Shown: one piece after another, positions 18,604-27,725 of the stretch
Layout: each line of letters begins with the position of its first letter
Position numbering within the stretch: position 1 is the stretch's first letter
DNA from: Cellulophaga sp. F20128
GTDB taxonomy: Bacteria > Bacteroidota > Bacteroidia > Flavobacteriales > Flavobacteriaceae
NCBI RefSeq assembly: GCF_023015805.1
Contig: NZ_JALKBA010000007.1
Coordinates: forward strand, 150,374 to 214,373
DNA length: 64,000 bases
Direction: 5' to 3'
Notes under the pieces: model-generated
Told to the model about the DNA's origin: nothing
The model's database searches: none
Seen by the model: only the letters and a program-made list of their open reading frames with translations
Translations under genes and position numbers: made by a program

Positions 18604-19519
18604 GGAGTTTTACAGCAATGGAAAATTATTACTTACTGGAGAATATGCTGTGCTTGATGGTGCACTTAGTTTAGCAGTACCTACCAAGTATGGACAATAC
18701 ATGACTGTCACAAGAAGAGCAGATAAGCTCCTTTTGTGGAAAAGCTATGATCATAAAAATTCGATTTGGTTTGATGTTGGTTTTGACCGGGACACCATAG
18801 CCTTAGTTCATCAAGAAAATAGGTCGTCAGTTTGGCATGAAATAGCAAAAACACTACAGTCCATTCTTAAAGAGGCCAAGAAATTAAATCCCAATTTTTT
18901 ACAAGACAAACAAGGTTATACCATAGAAACAAAATTGACTTTCCCTAGAAATTGGGGACTGGGATCTTCATCTACCCTAATCAATAATATTGCACAGTGG
19001 GCAAAAGTGGATGCCTTTTTATTGGTTAAAAACACCATGGGAGGCAGTGGATATGATATTGCTTGTGCGCAAAACAACGAGCCTATTTTTTACCAAAAAC
19101 AAGGGGACATACCTAGCGTAACAATTGCTGCGTTTAAGCCTGAATTTGTTTCAAATCTCTTTTTTGTACATCTGAACAGAAAACAAAACAGTAGGGAAGC
19201 GATTGCGGCCTACCGACAGTGCTTATTTGACAAAAAAGAACTACTTACAGCTATTAGCGCTTTAACAAAAAAAATTGCAAGTGCAGAGAATCTAAAGCAG
19301 TTTGAAACTCTTATAACGGCACATGAGGAAATCCTATCTGAGGTACTACAAATTCCAACGGTAAAAAAACAATTGTTTCCGGACTATAAAGGAAGCATAA
19401 AAAGTCTTGGCGCTTGGGGAGGCGACTTTATATTAGCTACAGGTGCCACAGAGGCAACTGCTTATTTTAAAGGCAAAGGCTACCCAACCATACTTAGTTA
19501 TGCTCATATGATTAAATAA
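18596..19519 (+). CDS. GYDIA-family GHMP kinase (mevalonate pathway)
   Basis: GHMP-superfamily small-molecule kinase, probably phosphorylating mevalonate or phosphomevalonate. The N-terminal GKLLLTGEYAVLDGA (about 9-23), the ATP-binding GLGSSST motif (about 121-127) and the family-defining GGSGYDIACAQ (about 145-155) are visible. Its start lies within the mvaA 3' end. Length 307 is normal. The exact substrate cannot be told from sequence alone; the pairing with HMG-CoA reductase supports a mevalonate pathway role. Confidence 0.9.
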   Translation: MTKEFYSNGKLLLTGEYAVLDGALSLAVPTKYGQYMTVTRRADKLLLWKSYDHKNSIWFDVGFDRDTIALVHQENRSSVWHEIAKTLQSILKEAKKLNPNFLQDKQGYTIETKLTFPRNWGLGSSSTLINNIAQWAKVDAFLLVKNTMGGSGYDIACAQNNEPIFYQKQGDIPSVTIAAFKPEFVSNLFFVHLNRKQNSREAIAAYRQCLFDKKELLTAISALTKKIASAENLKQFETLITAHEEILSEVLQIPTVKKQLFPDYKGSIKSLGAWGGDFILATGATEATAYFKGKGYPTILSYAHMIK

Positions 19520-19550
19520 AAAAAGGCCTCACTAAGTGAGGCCTTTTTTT
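19518..19550. terminator. Bidirectional terminator between the GHMP kinase and ppiD genes
   Basis: A 15-bp perfect stem with GC-rich core GGCCTCAC and a 3-base loop, flanked by A7 and T7 tracts, lies between convergent genes. Confidence 0.9.
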
Positions 19551-19573
19551 TATTTAATCCTTATCGCTATCAA

Positions 19574-21676
19574 TTAGTAAAATATAGCTCTATTATCTTC
19601 AATGGTTGCTGCATCTTTTAATGCAGTATACACATCACCATTTACTCTACTTGCAGCGGTTGACTGTACCATATTTGCGTAGGTACTATAGTTCTCTAAT
19701 ATAGGAGCCTCCAATTTTTTTGTTACGGTCACAATAAAAACACCTGTTTCACCCTCTAACAAACCGGTTGATTCACCTTCATTCAATCCAAAGGCATTTC
19801 CAATAACAAAAGCCTCTCTACCCGCACCAGGTATTGTTGGGGATTTCATTGTTATTGCACTTGCTGTTGACGCTGAAACCTTATTATCTGTAGCAAATTC
19901 TTCTAATGATTTTCCAGTGTTTGCCGCTATTATCTGTGCCGCCTTTTTCTGTTTTCTTATTTTAGGCAATACCAAAACTGAAGCATCTTCAGCAGACATA
20001 ACTCCTGCTGCATATTTACCAGTTAATTGCACTACTGCATATCCATTATTCACAGAAAAACGCTTGATATCTCCAACCTTAGAATCATCGTTAAAAGCCC
20101 ATTGAACAATTGCTCTCTGTGCCGATAAGCCAGGTAGGCTTTCATCCAATTCTTTAATTTTATTTACAGGTCTCGCGATATAATTTCTTTCCTTTGATAA
20201 TTCTAAAAATGATTTATCCGCAGCTTTGGCGTCTACTTCAAATTTAGAAGCATCCGTAAACAAACCGTTAATAGTTTCTTCTGAAGAATCAATCTCTCTA
20301 GCCAATGTTGCTAGCTGAACAACATCTTGCTTAGCATCTACTTTTACAATATGAAATCCAAACTCAGTTTCAATTAATCCAATATGCCCTACCTTATTTC
20401 CAAAAGCAAAGTCATTGAATACAGGAGTCATTGTCCCTTCTTCAAAATATCCCAAATCTCCACCTCGTGGTGCCGAAGGTCCATCTGAGTTTTCACGTGC
20501 TAAAACAACAAAATCAGCTCCTGCTTTCTTTGCTTCTCTTAACATTTCATCTGCTACCTTCTTTGCTTCTTCTTTAGTTCTTGTCACCTTAGGGTCTACT
20601 CTTTCAGCACCTTCCCATGCAATTAAAATATGGCTAGCCTTTACAGAACCATTTTCCTTTTTGTTGACCATTTTTGAAACCTTAAAATAATCACCATCTC
20701 TATATGGCCCATAAACTTCACCTACACCCAAGGTCATTAGGGTATCTGCAAATTTAGCGGGTAAGCTATTTTTTGCTTTATAAATAGAATCAAATTTTAT
20801 ATCTGAATTACGATCTAAAAAGGCAGCAACATCTGTTGTATTTTTAAACCCTAAAATAGTATCATTGTATTCTACTTTATCATTCAAAAGACTTACTACC
20901 ATATCTTTTACAGCATTTTCATCTTCTAAAGATGCCTTTTCTTCAAAGTAAACAAATTGAAAATCTCTAGCATTATCTTGCTTGTATTCTTCCTTATGTT
21001 GATTAATAAAGGCCGTAATTTCACTTTTACTTACTGCAATAGAACTATCTGCAATAGAAGTATAAGGTACTCTTGCATATTTAATGTCTATTTTATCATT
21101 TGCCAATTTGTAATCTAACTCTCCTTCTTTTAAAGTAGCGCCTAAACCAGCTTTAACTAAATTAAAATAAGTCTGTTCCTTTGCTATTTGCATAATAGCT
21201 TGCTCTTGTTCTAACCACAAAGCATATTGACCAGGACTATTGTCCTTTAATGTGCTAATAAACTCTCTAAATTTAAATTCATCAAAAGCCCCATTTTCAT
21301 TTTGGTATTGTGGGTTTTGAGCAAAATTAGGATTAGATGCAATAAAGTTGATAATTTGATCTTGCTCTATACCAATGCCCAACTCATCAAATTCTTCGCT
21401 TAAAATAGCACTTCTTACTTCTTGATCCCAAACACTATTAACAACCTGCATAGAAGTTGCTCCAGACCCAAATCGATTCGAGGCACTTTCTACCTTTCGT
21501 CTAAAATCGTCTATAGAAATATCGGTGCCATTAACTTCGGCCACGGTAGATCCTGTTTTTGCACCAGAAAAACCATCTGCTGTAAATATCCCAGATACAA
21601 CAAATGCAAATAATGCCATCCCAATAATTAAAATAAGTATTGTTGTTCTTTTTCTTATGTTCTCTAAAATCGCCAT
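19574..21676 (-). CDS. PpiD/SurA-like periplasmic peptidyl-prolyl isomerase and chaperone
   Basis: Membrane-anchored foldase for exported and outer-membrane proteins. An N-terminal anchor (about residues 10-33) is followed by a SurA_N-type chaperone domain, a parvulin domain near 343-450 (KASHILIAW, SDGPSAPRGGDLGYFEEGTM, FGFHIVKV), then a second degenerate region. Length 700 matches the long PpiD-like form of Bacteroidota. It is last in the minus-strand envelope operon, but a hairpin and a promoter-like box upstream suggest it can also be transcribed alone. Confidence 0.92.
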   Translation of the reverse strand: MAILENIRKRTTILILIIGMALFAFVVSGIFTADGFSGAKTGSTVAEVNGTDISIDDFRRKVESASNRFGSGATSMQVVNSVWDQEVRSAILSEEFDELGIGIEQDQIINFIASNPNFAQNPQYQNENGAFDEFKFREFISTLKDNSPGQYALWLEQEQAIMQIAKEQTYFNLVKAGLGATLKEGELDYKLANDKIDIKYARVPYTSIADSSIAVSKSEITAFINQHKEEYKQDNARDFQFVYFEEKASLEDENAVKDMVVSLLNDKVEYNDTILGFKNTTDVAAFLDRNSDIKFDSIYKAKNSLPAKFADTLMTLGVGEVYGPYRDGDYFKVSKMVNKKENGSVKASHILIAWEGAERVDPKVTRTKEEAKKVADEMLREAKKAGADFVVLARENSDGPSAPRGGDLGYFEEGTMTPVFNDFAFGNKVGHIGLIETEFGFHIVKVDAKQDVVQLATLAREIDSSEETINGLFTDASKFEVDAKAADKSFLELSKERNYIARPVNKIKELDESLPGLSAQRAIVQWAFNDDSKVGDIKRFSVNNGYAVVQLTGKYAAGVMSAEDASVLVLPKIRKQKKAAQIIAANTGKSLEEFATDNKVSASTASAITMKSPTIPGAGREAFVIGNAFGLNEGESTGLLEGETGVFIVTVTKKLEAPILENYSTYANMVQSTAASRVNGDVYTALKDAATIEDNRAIFY

Positions 21677-21702
21677 TCTATAAAAGGTTTAAAATCAGTG
21701 CG

Positions 21703-21710
21703 CAAAATTA
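21703..21710 (-). promoter_or_regulatory. Putative -7 box for ppiD
   Basis: TAATTTTG on the minus strand matches TAnnTTTG and lies 26 bases before the ppiD start. No convincing -33 element. Confidence 0.35.
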
Positions 21711-21722
21711 CCATTTCTTTTT

Positions 21723-21760
21723 GGGAATTAAAATTTAAATTTTATCGAATTTTAATTCCC
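21723..21760. repeat. 13-bp inverted repeat between the CNNM gene and ppiD
   Basis: GGGAATTAAAATT (21723-21735) is perfectly complementary to 21748-21760, with a 12-base loop. It has no T tract on either side, so it looks more like an RNA stem or protein-binding site than a standard terminator. Confidence 0.6.
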
Positions 21761-21767
21761 CGAAAAA

Positions 21768-23057
21768 CTACTCTTTTTCAAGTATATGTAGGCTTACCAA
21801 ATCTATTTTGGTATTGGACACTTCTAGTATTTTAAAATTGAAGTTTTCTATTTTAATTTCTGAATCTTTTTCAGGTATTTTTCCGGTTTCATTAACGATT
21901 AAGCCACCAAGCGTCTCATATTCATCACTTTCTGGAAGCTCTAATTTGTAGTTTTCATTAATATAATCTACATCCAAACGCGCTGAAAATTTATAGGTAG
22001 TTTCATCAATTTGATGCTCTACTAAATCTGTAGAATCATGTTCATCTTCTATTTCTCCAAACAATTCTTCTACAATATCTTCTACGGTCATTATCCCAGA
22101 AGTACCTCCATACTCATCCAAAACAACCGCTACGCTTTTTCTTTTTTTAATTAAAACATCTAATATATTACTTACCAACATCGTTTCTGGAACAAATTCT
22201 AAAGGCAATAAAATACTTTTAATGGTTTTTGGTTTTTTAAAAAGCTCAAAAGAATGTACATAGCCTATAATGTCATCCACGGTATCTTTATAGACCATTA
22301 TTTTAGACAATCCGGTATCTGTAAATAATTTTGTTAAGTTTTTTGGTGTTTCATGCAGTTCTACGGCTATAATTTCTGTTCTTGGCACCATAACCTCCCG
22401 TGCCTTCACCGCCGCAAATTCCAATGCATTTTGGAAAATCTGAATTTCCGAATCAACCACATCTTCCATAGCAACTGTTTCTAGTTGTTCTGTAATATAA
22501 TCGCCCAACTCAACCTTACTAAATGCAAGCTGACTATGATCACCATCCGTTTTAAAGAATACTTTCAATACAAAGTCTGACACCCTTATCACAAAGTTGG
22601 AAATCCAAGAAAAAATAATATAGAAAAAATAGGCAGGTATTGCCAACGCCTTTAAAAAAGAATTTGCATAAATCTGAAAAAGCACTTTGGGTAAAAACTC
22701 TGCTGTAATTAATATAACTAGGGTAGAAACAATTGTTTGGGCCACTAACCCAAAATCTGTTAATAGGACATCTAAAAAACCACTCCCAGTTGGCAGCATT
22801 CCAGTGAACCAAGTCATCAGTAAATCTCCCATATACATACCGTACACAACCAAAGCGATATTATTACCAATAAGCATGGTGGCAATAAACTTTGAAGGCT
22901 TATATGTTAATTTAGATAATACGGTAGATAAAATCCCTTCTTGTTTTTTCTCTATTTCTAAGTGGATTCTATTCGCTGAAATAAAAGCAATCTCCATGCC
23001 TGAAAAAAAAGCCGAAAAGAGTAATGATAAAACTATAATAACTATAGAGGTGCCCAC
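21768..23057 (-). CDS. CNNM/CorC-type transmembrane protein (hemolysin family, DUF21-CBS-CorC)
   Basis: Inner-membrane protein of the UPF0053 family, now linked to magnesium or other divalent cation export. The DUF21 membrane domain (about residues 1-180, beginning FSGMEIAFISANR) is followed by a CBS pair (about 200-330, with KAREVMVPRTEIIAVE) and the C-terminal CorC_HlyC domain (KIPEKDSEIKIENF). Length 429 is normal. Related GldE is a gliding protein in this phylum, but gldE usually sits with gldD, which is not here. The preceding gene ends 2 bases before the start. Confidence 0.9.
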   Translation of the reverse strand: MGTSIVIIVLSLLFSAFFSGMEIAFISANRIHLEIEKKQEGILSTVLSKLTYKPSKFIATMLIGNNIALVVYGMYMGDLLMTWFTGMLPTGSGFLDVLLTDFGLVAQTIVSTLVILITAEFLPKVLFQIYANSFLKALAIPAYFFYIIFSWISNFVIRVSDFVLKVFFKTDGDHSQLAFSKVELGDYITEQLETVAMEDVVDSEIQIFQNALEFAAVKAREVMVPRTEIIAVELHETPKNLTKLFTDTGLSKIMVYKDTVDDIIGYVHSFELFKKPKTIKSILLPLEFVPETMLVSNILDVLIKKRKSVAVVLDEYGGTSGIMTVEDIVEELFGEIEDEHDSTDLVEHQIDETTYKFSARLDVDYINENYKLELPESDEYETLGGLIVNETGKIPEKDSEIKIENFNFKILEVSNTKIDLVSLHILEKE

Positions 23058-23059
23058 TA

Positions 23060-23260
23060 TTATGAGTTATTGTCTTGTTTTCTTTTTTCAAATTTTTTCC
23101 TGTAATGTCTACGAAAAGCAAACATCCCAATAGAAACCACTGCAAAGAAAACAAAGGTGTAAAATTCTTCACCAGCACTCCACAATGCATAAATTTGATA
23201 TAGGGATATAATAGCTACTGCTAAATATAAAAACTCCGTATACTTTAATATTTTCATCAT
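23060..23260 (-). CDS. Small two-helix membrane protein, conserved in position
   Basis: A 66-residue protein with two predicted membrane segments (about 10-27 and 34-49) and a very basic C-terminus (RRHYRKKFEKRKQ) that should face the cytoplasm. I do not recognise a named family. The start overlaps the lptC stop by 4 bases and the stop is 2 bases from the next gene, so translation is probably coupled within the envelope operon. Confidence 0.8.
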   Translation of the reverse strand: MMKILKYTEFLYLAVAIISLYQIYALWSAGEEFYTFVFFAVVSIGMFAFRRHYRKKFEKRKQDNNS

Positions 23261-23862
23261 AATTCCTCGTTATCTTTAAATGTTTTTACTCCCGTTGTTT
23301 TATGGGCATTTACTTTGGTTAACTTTTCATCCGAATCGAAGCCCGTACCCAGCATGACAGATTCATCTTCAGGATTTACAAACTCAAACTTTTCTTGTGT
23401 AAATATCCATTTATTTATTTGATCATAATACAATTGTGGCGTTTTAAACTGTTTTCCATCATAGGTATTAATAACCACATTTCCATGCAAACTTATCAAT
23501 TTTGTTGAAGTATAACTAATACCATAATCGGCCGTAATTACACTTTTTTTATTTTTTTCATCGTAGATATCTACTTGCAGCCCTTTTGGAAAAACGTTTC
23601 TGGGAAAACTAAGATTGTCATAATCCTCCATAACTGCCGCTGTTAAAACCGCCTGTACCTTAGTCACTGTTGCTTCTGCATTTTTAACGGGTTCTTGGGT
23701 TTCTGTATAGGTAAACACCAAATCTTTAGCGACCCCCTGGGGATACACCACCTTTTGTGCTTCATCACCCACGCGCTTATAGTTATCCTTGCACGAAAAA
23801 AGCATTGCCATACAAAATATGACAATGCTTTTAAATAAACTATATGTTTTTATAATTCTCAT
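23257..23862 (-). CDS. lptC: LPS export ABC transporter periplasmic protein LptC (lipoprotein)
   Basis: Part of the Lpt bridge that moves lipopolysaccharide from the inner membrane to the outer membrane. The protein has a lipobox (MLFSC, Cys at about 23) in place of the transmembrane anchor of Escherichia coli LptC, then an OstA-like beta-jellyroll with repeated strand patterns (VDIYDEKNKKSVITADYG, LHGNVVINTYDGKQFKT). Length 201 is typical. It begins 1 base after the TPR gene ends. Confidence 0.88.
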   Translation of the reverse strand: MRIIKTYSLFKSIVIFCMAMLFSCKDNYKRVGDEAQKVVYPQGVAKDLVFTYTETQEPVKNAEATVTKVQAVLTAAVMEDYDNLSFPRNVFPKGLQVDIYDEKNKKSVITADYGISYTSTKLISLHGNVVINTYDGKQFKTPQLYYDQINKWIFTQEKFEFVNPEDESVMLGTGFDSDEKLTKVNAHKTTGVKTFKDNEEL

Positions 23863-23863
23863 C

Positions 23864-25255
23864 TTATAGGTTAGGCACCTTTACACTACCACCAACCCAA
23901 CAGTTAAACTTAACTGTTTTGCCTTGCATATTGTTTGAAAAGATATCCGTTCTTGACGGCGCTCTATCATTATATGCTTTGGCTGTTGCTGATGCCTTAT
24001 AGCTTAAAGATGGATCTACTCTACCTGCTTTTCTAGCCAATTCAGCCGCTTTCCAGTTAATCGCTAATTTCTCGAACTTCGTAGAACCACATTCATTTGC
24101 ACTAGAACCTACAGCACTAGCCATTAATAAATATGCATTTCCATTAGAAGGGTCAAAATTTAAAGACTGTTGTGCGTATTTATAGGAAGTAGCTTTATTT
24201 ATTCTACTATAACTAGCCGCTATTTTATATAAAATTTTAGACTTTTTATATGGATCTGTCTCTAACTCACTTGCCTTAGTGAAATCTTGTAAAGCTCCAC
24301 TTTTATCCCCTTCCTTTAATTTTAAAGCCGCAGAATAAACATACGCATTTGCCGAAGGTTCCATAGCCAATTGTCTTTGAAACAATTTTTTAAACATTTC
24401 AGAATCCAAACATTCCTTATTAAACATTCTACTTACTGCTCTTTTTACCCACTCTAAGTCATCTTGTTTTGCGTCAAAATTCTTCTCGTACAAGGGAATC
24501 AAGTTCTCACAATCTGCTAAACTTCCTAGTTTAACATCCATATTATTTGCAACAATACCGTACTTTTCAGAATTTTGAGTGTCTGCATCCAATTGACTTT
24601 TCTCAGCTTTTGTAATGGTACCAGCATCTTCTTTAACCAACAATTTAGCTATTCTATCTGTAACCTCTTTGTTTATTTCCTCGATTTTTTGAGATAAATC
24701 ATCATAAAGGTCAAAAACGGTTTGCAACTCTTGCTTACCTTCTTTATGTAAATCTACCAAACTTTTAAAGTATAGGAATAATGCTCCAGTATTTTTAAAA
24801 TTCTTTCCGTCTTCTCTAAAGGCAGTGTTTAAATCGTTATACAATTCCTCGGTAGTAGACATATCTTCACTAGACTTCAGCATTGCCTTATCAATAAGAC
24901 GATCTGCCTTGGTACTGTGTTTTGTAGGGAAATATTTTCCCCAATTATCATACAAGCCTAAAAGGGTATTTACTAAAGCGGTTCTTTCTGCCCCAGTAGC
25001 GCTTTTTAGTTTATGTTTTAAAATATATTCACCATAAACATAGTTCGCAAAGTGATAATCTGGACATGTTTCATAGACCATTTTCCAAGGCTCATAAGCA
25101 GCATCGAAGTTTTTCACTTTTACGTGTTCATTGTAAATAGAAAGGTTATTTCTACATTCCGTATCATCCACAGCCGCAGCCGTGCCTTCTTGTGCATTAC
25201 TTACACCCATAACGCTTAAAAAAGCAATCGCTATATAGTAAAGTTTCTTTTTCAT
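23864..25255 (-). CDS. Exported tetratricopeptide-repeat protein
   Basis: The signal peptide (residues 1-21, ending SNAQ) is followed by an alpha-helical protein with TPR-like units, clearest at NAYVYSAALKLKEGDKSGALQDFTKASELETDP and in the following SYKYAQQSLNFDPSNGNAYLLMASAVGSS unit (about residues 310-400). The middle part is helical with coiled-coil tendency. Probably periplasmic and scaffolding. The operon position (outer-membrane barrel before, lptC after) is conserved in flavobacteria and points to envelope biogenesis, but no specific function is established from sequence. Confidence 0.8.
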   Translation of the reverse strand: MKKKLYYIAIAFLSVMGVSNAQEGTAAAVDDTECRNNLSIYNEHVKVKNFDAAYEPWKMVYETCPDYHFANYVYGEYILKHKLKSATGAERTALVNTLLGLYDNWGKYFPTKHSTKADRLIDKAMLKSSEDMSTTEELYNDLNTAFREDGKNFKNTGALFLYFKSLVDLHKEGKQELQTVFDLYDDLSQKIEEINKEVTDRIAKLLVKEDAGTITKAEKSQLDADTQNSEKYGIVANNMDVKLGSLADCENLIPLYEKNFDAKQDDLEWVKRAVSRMFNKECLDSEMFKKLFQRQLAMEPSANAYVYSAALKLKEGDKSGALQDFTKASELETDPYKKSKILYKIAASYSRINKATSYKYAQQSLNFDPSNGNAYLLMASAVGSSANECGSTKFEKLAINWKAAELARKAGRVDPSLSYKASATAKAYNDRAPSRTDIFSNNMQGKTVKFNCWVGGSVKVPNL

Positions 25256-25294
25256 CTTAATTGGTTTTTATATAAATGGTTATTACTATTCTTT

Positions 25295-26572
25295 TTAATC
25301 TATTGTTCGCTTATGGAACCATTTTGCATTTAAAGATAATCCTATACTTACCTTAATATAATTTTCCTTAATAAGGTCTGCATTTGTTGTTCCTCTTTGG
25401 CCGAGCTCAAATCCAATATTAATATTAGAGAAAGGATCGTTAGGAGTATTCATTGGTAAACCAACTCCAAAAGTTATGCCAAAGTCTTTAATACTCTCAT
25501 TATTAACAACTAAACCTGAATTTCCAAATTTAGTCCCTGCCCTATATGTAATTCGCTTATAATAGTCTGTAAAGGATGTATAGTCTGGTATATAGAACCC
25601 ACCCAACGCAAATCTTGTTGCATTTTCATAGACCAAATTATCAACGGTAAAAAATGGCGCACTATAGTCATCTAGGCCTTGAAAACTGGTTTCAGTTCCA
25701 ACAAACCATTTTCTATCTTGGCCAAAACCAATACCTACGGTTGTATTTGTAGGGACCATTATTCCTCTATCTTTTAATCCTAAACGGTCTAAATTTACAT
25801 CAATATTTTCTATCTCCTGCCCGGTACTCGCAGAAAAAGAGCCAACAGACTTTGTATTTCTAGAAGACATATTAACCTGAGTATCGATACCCAAATAAGT
25901 ATTCATCCTAACTTTATCTGTAATCATTGGTGTATAATTAGCGGATAATTTAAAATTCCCTCCACTAATATTAGATTTTCTAAAATCAAACGTTCCAAAT
26001 TGAACATTTTCAACAGTTTGTACTCTTCTGCTTTCTATGGTTCCAAAATTTAGGTTTGCTGTAGCCCCAATATTTATATTTTTTGCCAGTTTATACCCAA
26101 GAGAAAAGTAAAGAGTATTTAAGCCTCCATCTCCACTATATTCATTATTTATTAATCCTGCATCTGGATCTGTTAACTCAGAACTAATTCCGTAACCAAC
26201 GGAACTATATGGCCTTAAGCCAAAGCCTACTCCTAACACATTGTCTATCAGCGGAAACCCAATAGCTAAATACTCTAGGTTTGTCACGGAAGCGTTTTGT
26301 TTCTCATCTCCTCCTTTTAATCCTATTTCTTTTCTAGATATGGAAGCAGTATATGTCATTTGCCTCAAATTGGCATATCCTGCAGGGTTATTTAAATTTA
26401 TATGTATGCTATCTGTGAACATACTGATACCACCCATCATTTGATTTTCAACAGAATTTATACCTCTTAAATCCCCTATACCAAAGTATGAATATGGTGA
26501 AACCGTGCCGTTTTGAGCGTAAATAGTACCTGCCATACAGCATACTATTGCAATCGTAATTTTTCTTATCAT
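25295..26572 (-). CDS. Outer-membrane beta-barrel protein (FadL-like fold)
   Basis: Signal peptide ending in IYAQ at residue 20. The mature part is rich in alternating hydrophobic/polar strands and Gly/Asn turns, with the FadL-like start NGTVSPYSYFGIGDLRG and NLNNPAGYANLRQM (proteins of this fold often carry NPA near the N-terminus). Length 425 fits a 14-stranded barrel. The substrate is unknown. The start codon is one base from the coaX stop, so they are coupled. Confidence 0.78.
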   Translation of the reverse strand: MIRKITIAIVCCMAGTIYAQNGTVSPYSYFGIGDLRGINSVENQMMGGISMFTDSIHINLNNPAGYANLRQMTYTASISRKEIGLKGGDEKQNASVTNLEYLAIGFPLIDNVLGVGFGLRPYSSVGYGISSELTDPDAGLINNEYSGDGGLNTLYFSLGYKLAKNINIGATANLNFGTIESRRVQTVENVQFGTFDFRKSNISGGNFKLSANYTPMITDKVRMNTYLGIDTQVNMSSRNTKSVGSFSASTGQEIENIDVNLDRLGLKDRGIMVPTNTTVGIGFGQDRKWFVGTETSFQGLDDYSAPFFTVDNLVYENATRFALGGFYIPDYTSFTDYYKRITYRAGTKFGNSGLVVNNESIKDFGITFGVGLPMNTPNDPFSNINIGFELGQRGTTNADLIKENYIKVSIGLSLNAKWFHKRTID

Positions 26573-27301
26573 TTAGTCTTTGTTGTATTCCAGCAAACAG
26601 TTAAGTCCCTCTACAAGGAAATTGGAATGCGCAAATATGGTATTTTTTAATCGTTTTGACAAGAATTGAGCGTCGCCGCCTGTTAAAATAACTGTTAAAT
26701 CCGCAAATCTCGCTTTATATTGGCTAATTATACCATCTATTTCGAAACAAATTCCGTTAACAACACCACTTTGCATTCCTGTTATTGTAGAATTTCCAAT
26801 AAGCTCAAAATCCCCCTCTTTTTCTACCAATGGTAAATTTGCCGTTTGGTTATGCATTGCATTAAAACGCATAGAAACTCCCGGCGATATCGCCCCGCCT
26901 AAATATTCTCCCTTACTAGTAATGATATCATACGTAACACAACTACCTGCATCTATAACCAAAGTATTTCCATTTCTGTTGTGATAAAAAGCGGCAGTTG
27001 CCAATGCAATTCTATCTACACCTAAAGTTTTGGGAGTGCCATACCCATTTTTAAATGGTATTTTGGTCGTGGCGTTTAGCACATGTACCTTACAATACAC
27101 AGAAAGTTGCTTCACATCTTCCTCCCCCAAAGTTCGTACAGAAGAAACAATAGCGTTTTTAATATACGGAAACTCATTAAAAATAATTTTTAGGGAATTT
27201 AAAAAATCTAATGGCATTATAGTAGCAAAAGAAACTAGTGCTTTTCCCTTATAAACCGCCATTTTTACTGAGGTATTACCCGCATCAATAATTAAATTCA
27301 T
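26573..27301 (-). CDS. coaX: Type III pantothenate kinase
   Basis: Phosphorylates pantothenate, first step of coenzyme A synthesis, using an ASKHA fold. Motifs: LIIDAGNTSVKMAVYKG at residues 3-19 (phosphate 1 loop), DRIALATAAF (about 100-109), VIDAGSCVTYDII (about 115-127, phosphate 2), and YLGGAISPGVSMRF (about 133-146). Length 242 is normal. It is the first gene of the minus-strand envelope operon, divergent from tRNA-Phe. Confidence 0.95.
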   Translation of the reverse strand: MNLIIDAGNTSVKMAVYKGKALVSFATIMPLDFLNSLKIIFNEFPYIKNAIVSSVRTLGEEDVKQLSVYCKVHVLNATTKIPFKNGYGTPKTLGVDRIALATAAFYHNRNGNTLVIDAGSCVTYDIITSKGEYLGGAISPGVSMRFNAMHNQTANLPLVEKEGDFELIGNSTITGMQSGVVNGICFEIDGIISQYKARFADLTVILTGGDAQFLSKRLKNTIFAHSNFLVEGLNCLLEYNKD

Positions 27302-27353
27302 AGTACAAAGATTAAAAAATGTAAAAAAACTACAACCTTTTTTTGCATTTTTG

Positions 27354-27384
27354 TTTGGATATCGAAAATTAGAAATTATATTTG
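27354..27384 (+). promoter_or_regulatory. Promoter of tRNA-Phe
   Basis: TTTG (27354-27357) and TATATTTG (27377-27384) are separated by 19 bases, an exact match to the Bacteroidota -33 TTTG / -7 TAnnTTTG architecture. The tRNA starts 17 bases after the -7 box. This is the best promoter match in the window. Confidence 0.75.
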
Positions 27385-27401
27385 CAGCCGCTTAACGGCA
27401 T

Positions 27402-27474
27402 GGTGCCTTAGCTCAGTTGGTAGAGCAATGGACTGAAAATCCATGTGTCCCTGGTTCGATTCCTGGAGGCACCA
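27402..27474 (+). tRNA. tRNA-Phe (anticodon GAA)
   Basis: A complete cloverleaf is visible: acceptor stem GGTGCCT/AGGCACC, D arm GCTC..GAGC, anticodon stem ATGGA/TCCAT around loop CTGAAAA (anticodon GAA), and T arm CCTGG-TTCGATT-CCTGG. The discriminator is A and the CCA tail is not encoded. It is a single tRNA unit with its own promoter and terminator. Confidence 0.97.
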
Positions 27475-27477
27475 CTT

Positions 27478-27510
27478 TAAAAACCCGAACAGAAATGTTC
27501 GGGTTTTTTG
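27478..27510 (+). terminator. Terminator of tRNA-Phe
   Basis: A stem of AACCCGAAC type (core 27484-27490 with 27497-27503), a 6-base loop and a T6 tract follow directly after the tRNA. Confidence 0.9.
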
Positions 27511-27566
27511 CTTTCTTTATCCTGTGAATCAACACTTTCTCTATTCTCCTTAAAATAAAACCATAA

Positions 27567-27586
27567 GTGAACTCTTTAAGAGTCAC
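27567..27586. promoter_or_regulatory. Imperfect palindrome upstream of the giant gene
   Basis: GTGA-A-CTCTT-T-AAGAG-TCAC is a 20-base inverted repeat with one unpaired base, 140 bases before the start codon of the 2051-residue gene. It has the form of a regulator-binding site. No consensus -7 box was found in this 250-base intergenic region. Confidence 0.3.
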
Positions 27587-27725
27587 AACAGCGCCAATTA
27601 TACAGATTTATCCTACATATATACAAATTAACATCAAAAATAAGATGTCCATTCGTAAATTAATTGTAAAGTCTCCCCACGCATCGCTTGAGCAATACAT
27701 TCATAACTAGTAAATAATATACATT

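Noticed and set aside
21768..23057. GldE, a gliding motility protein
   Set aside because: The domain layout fits but neither gldD nor other gld genes are nearby, and the lptC context is that of the general CNNM/CorC protein.
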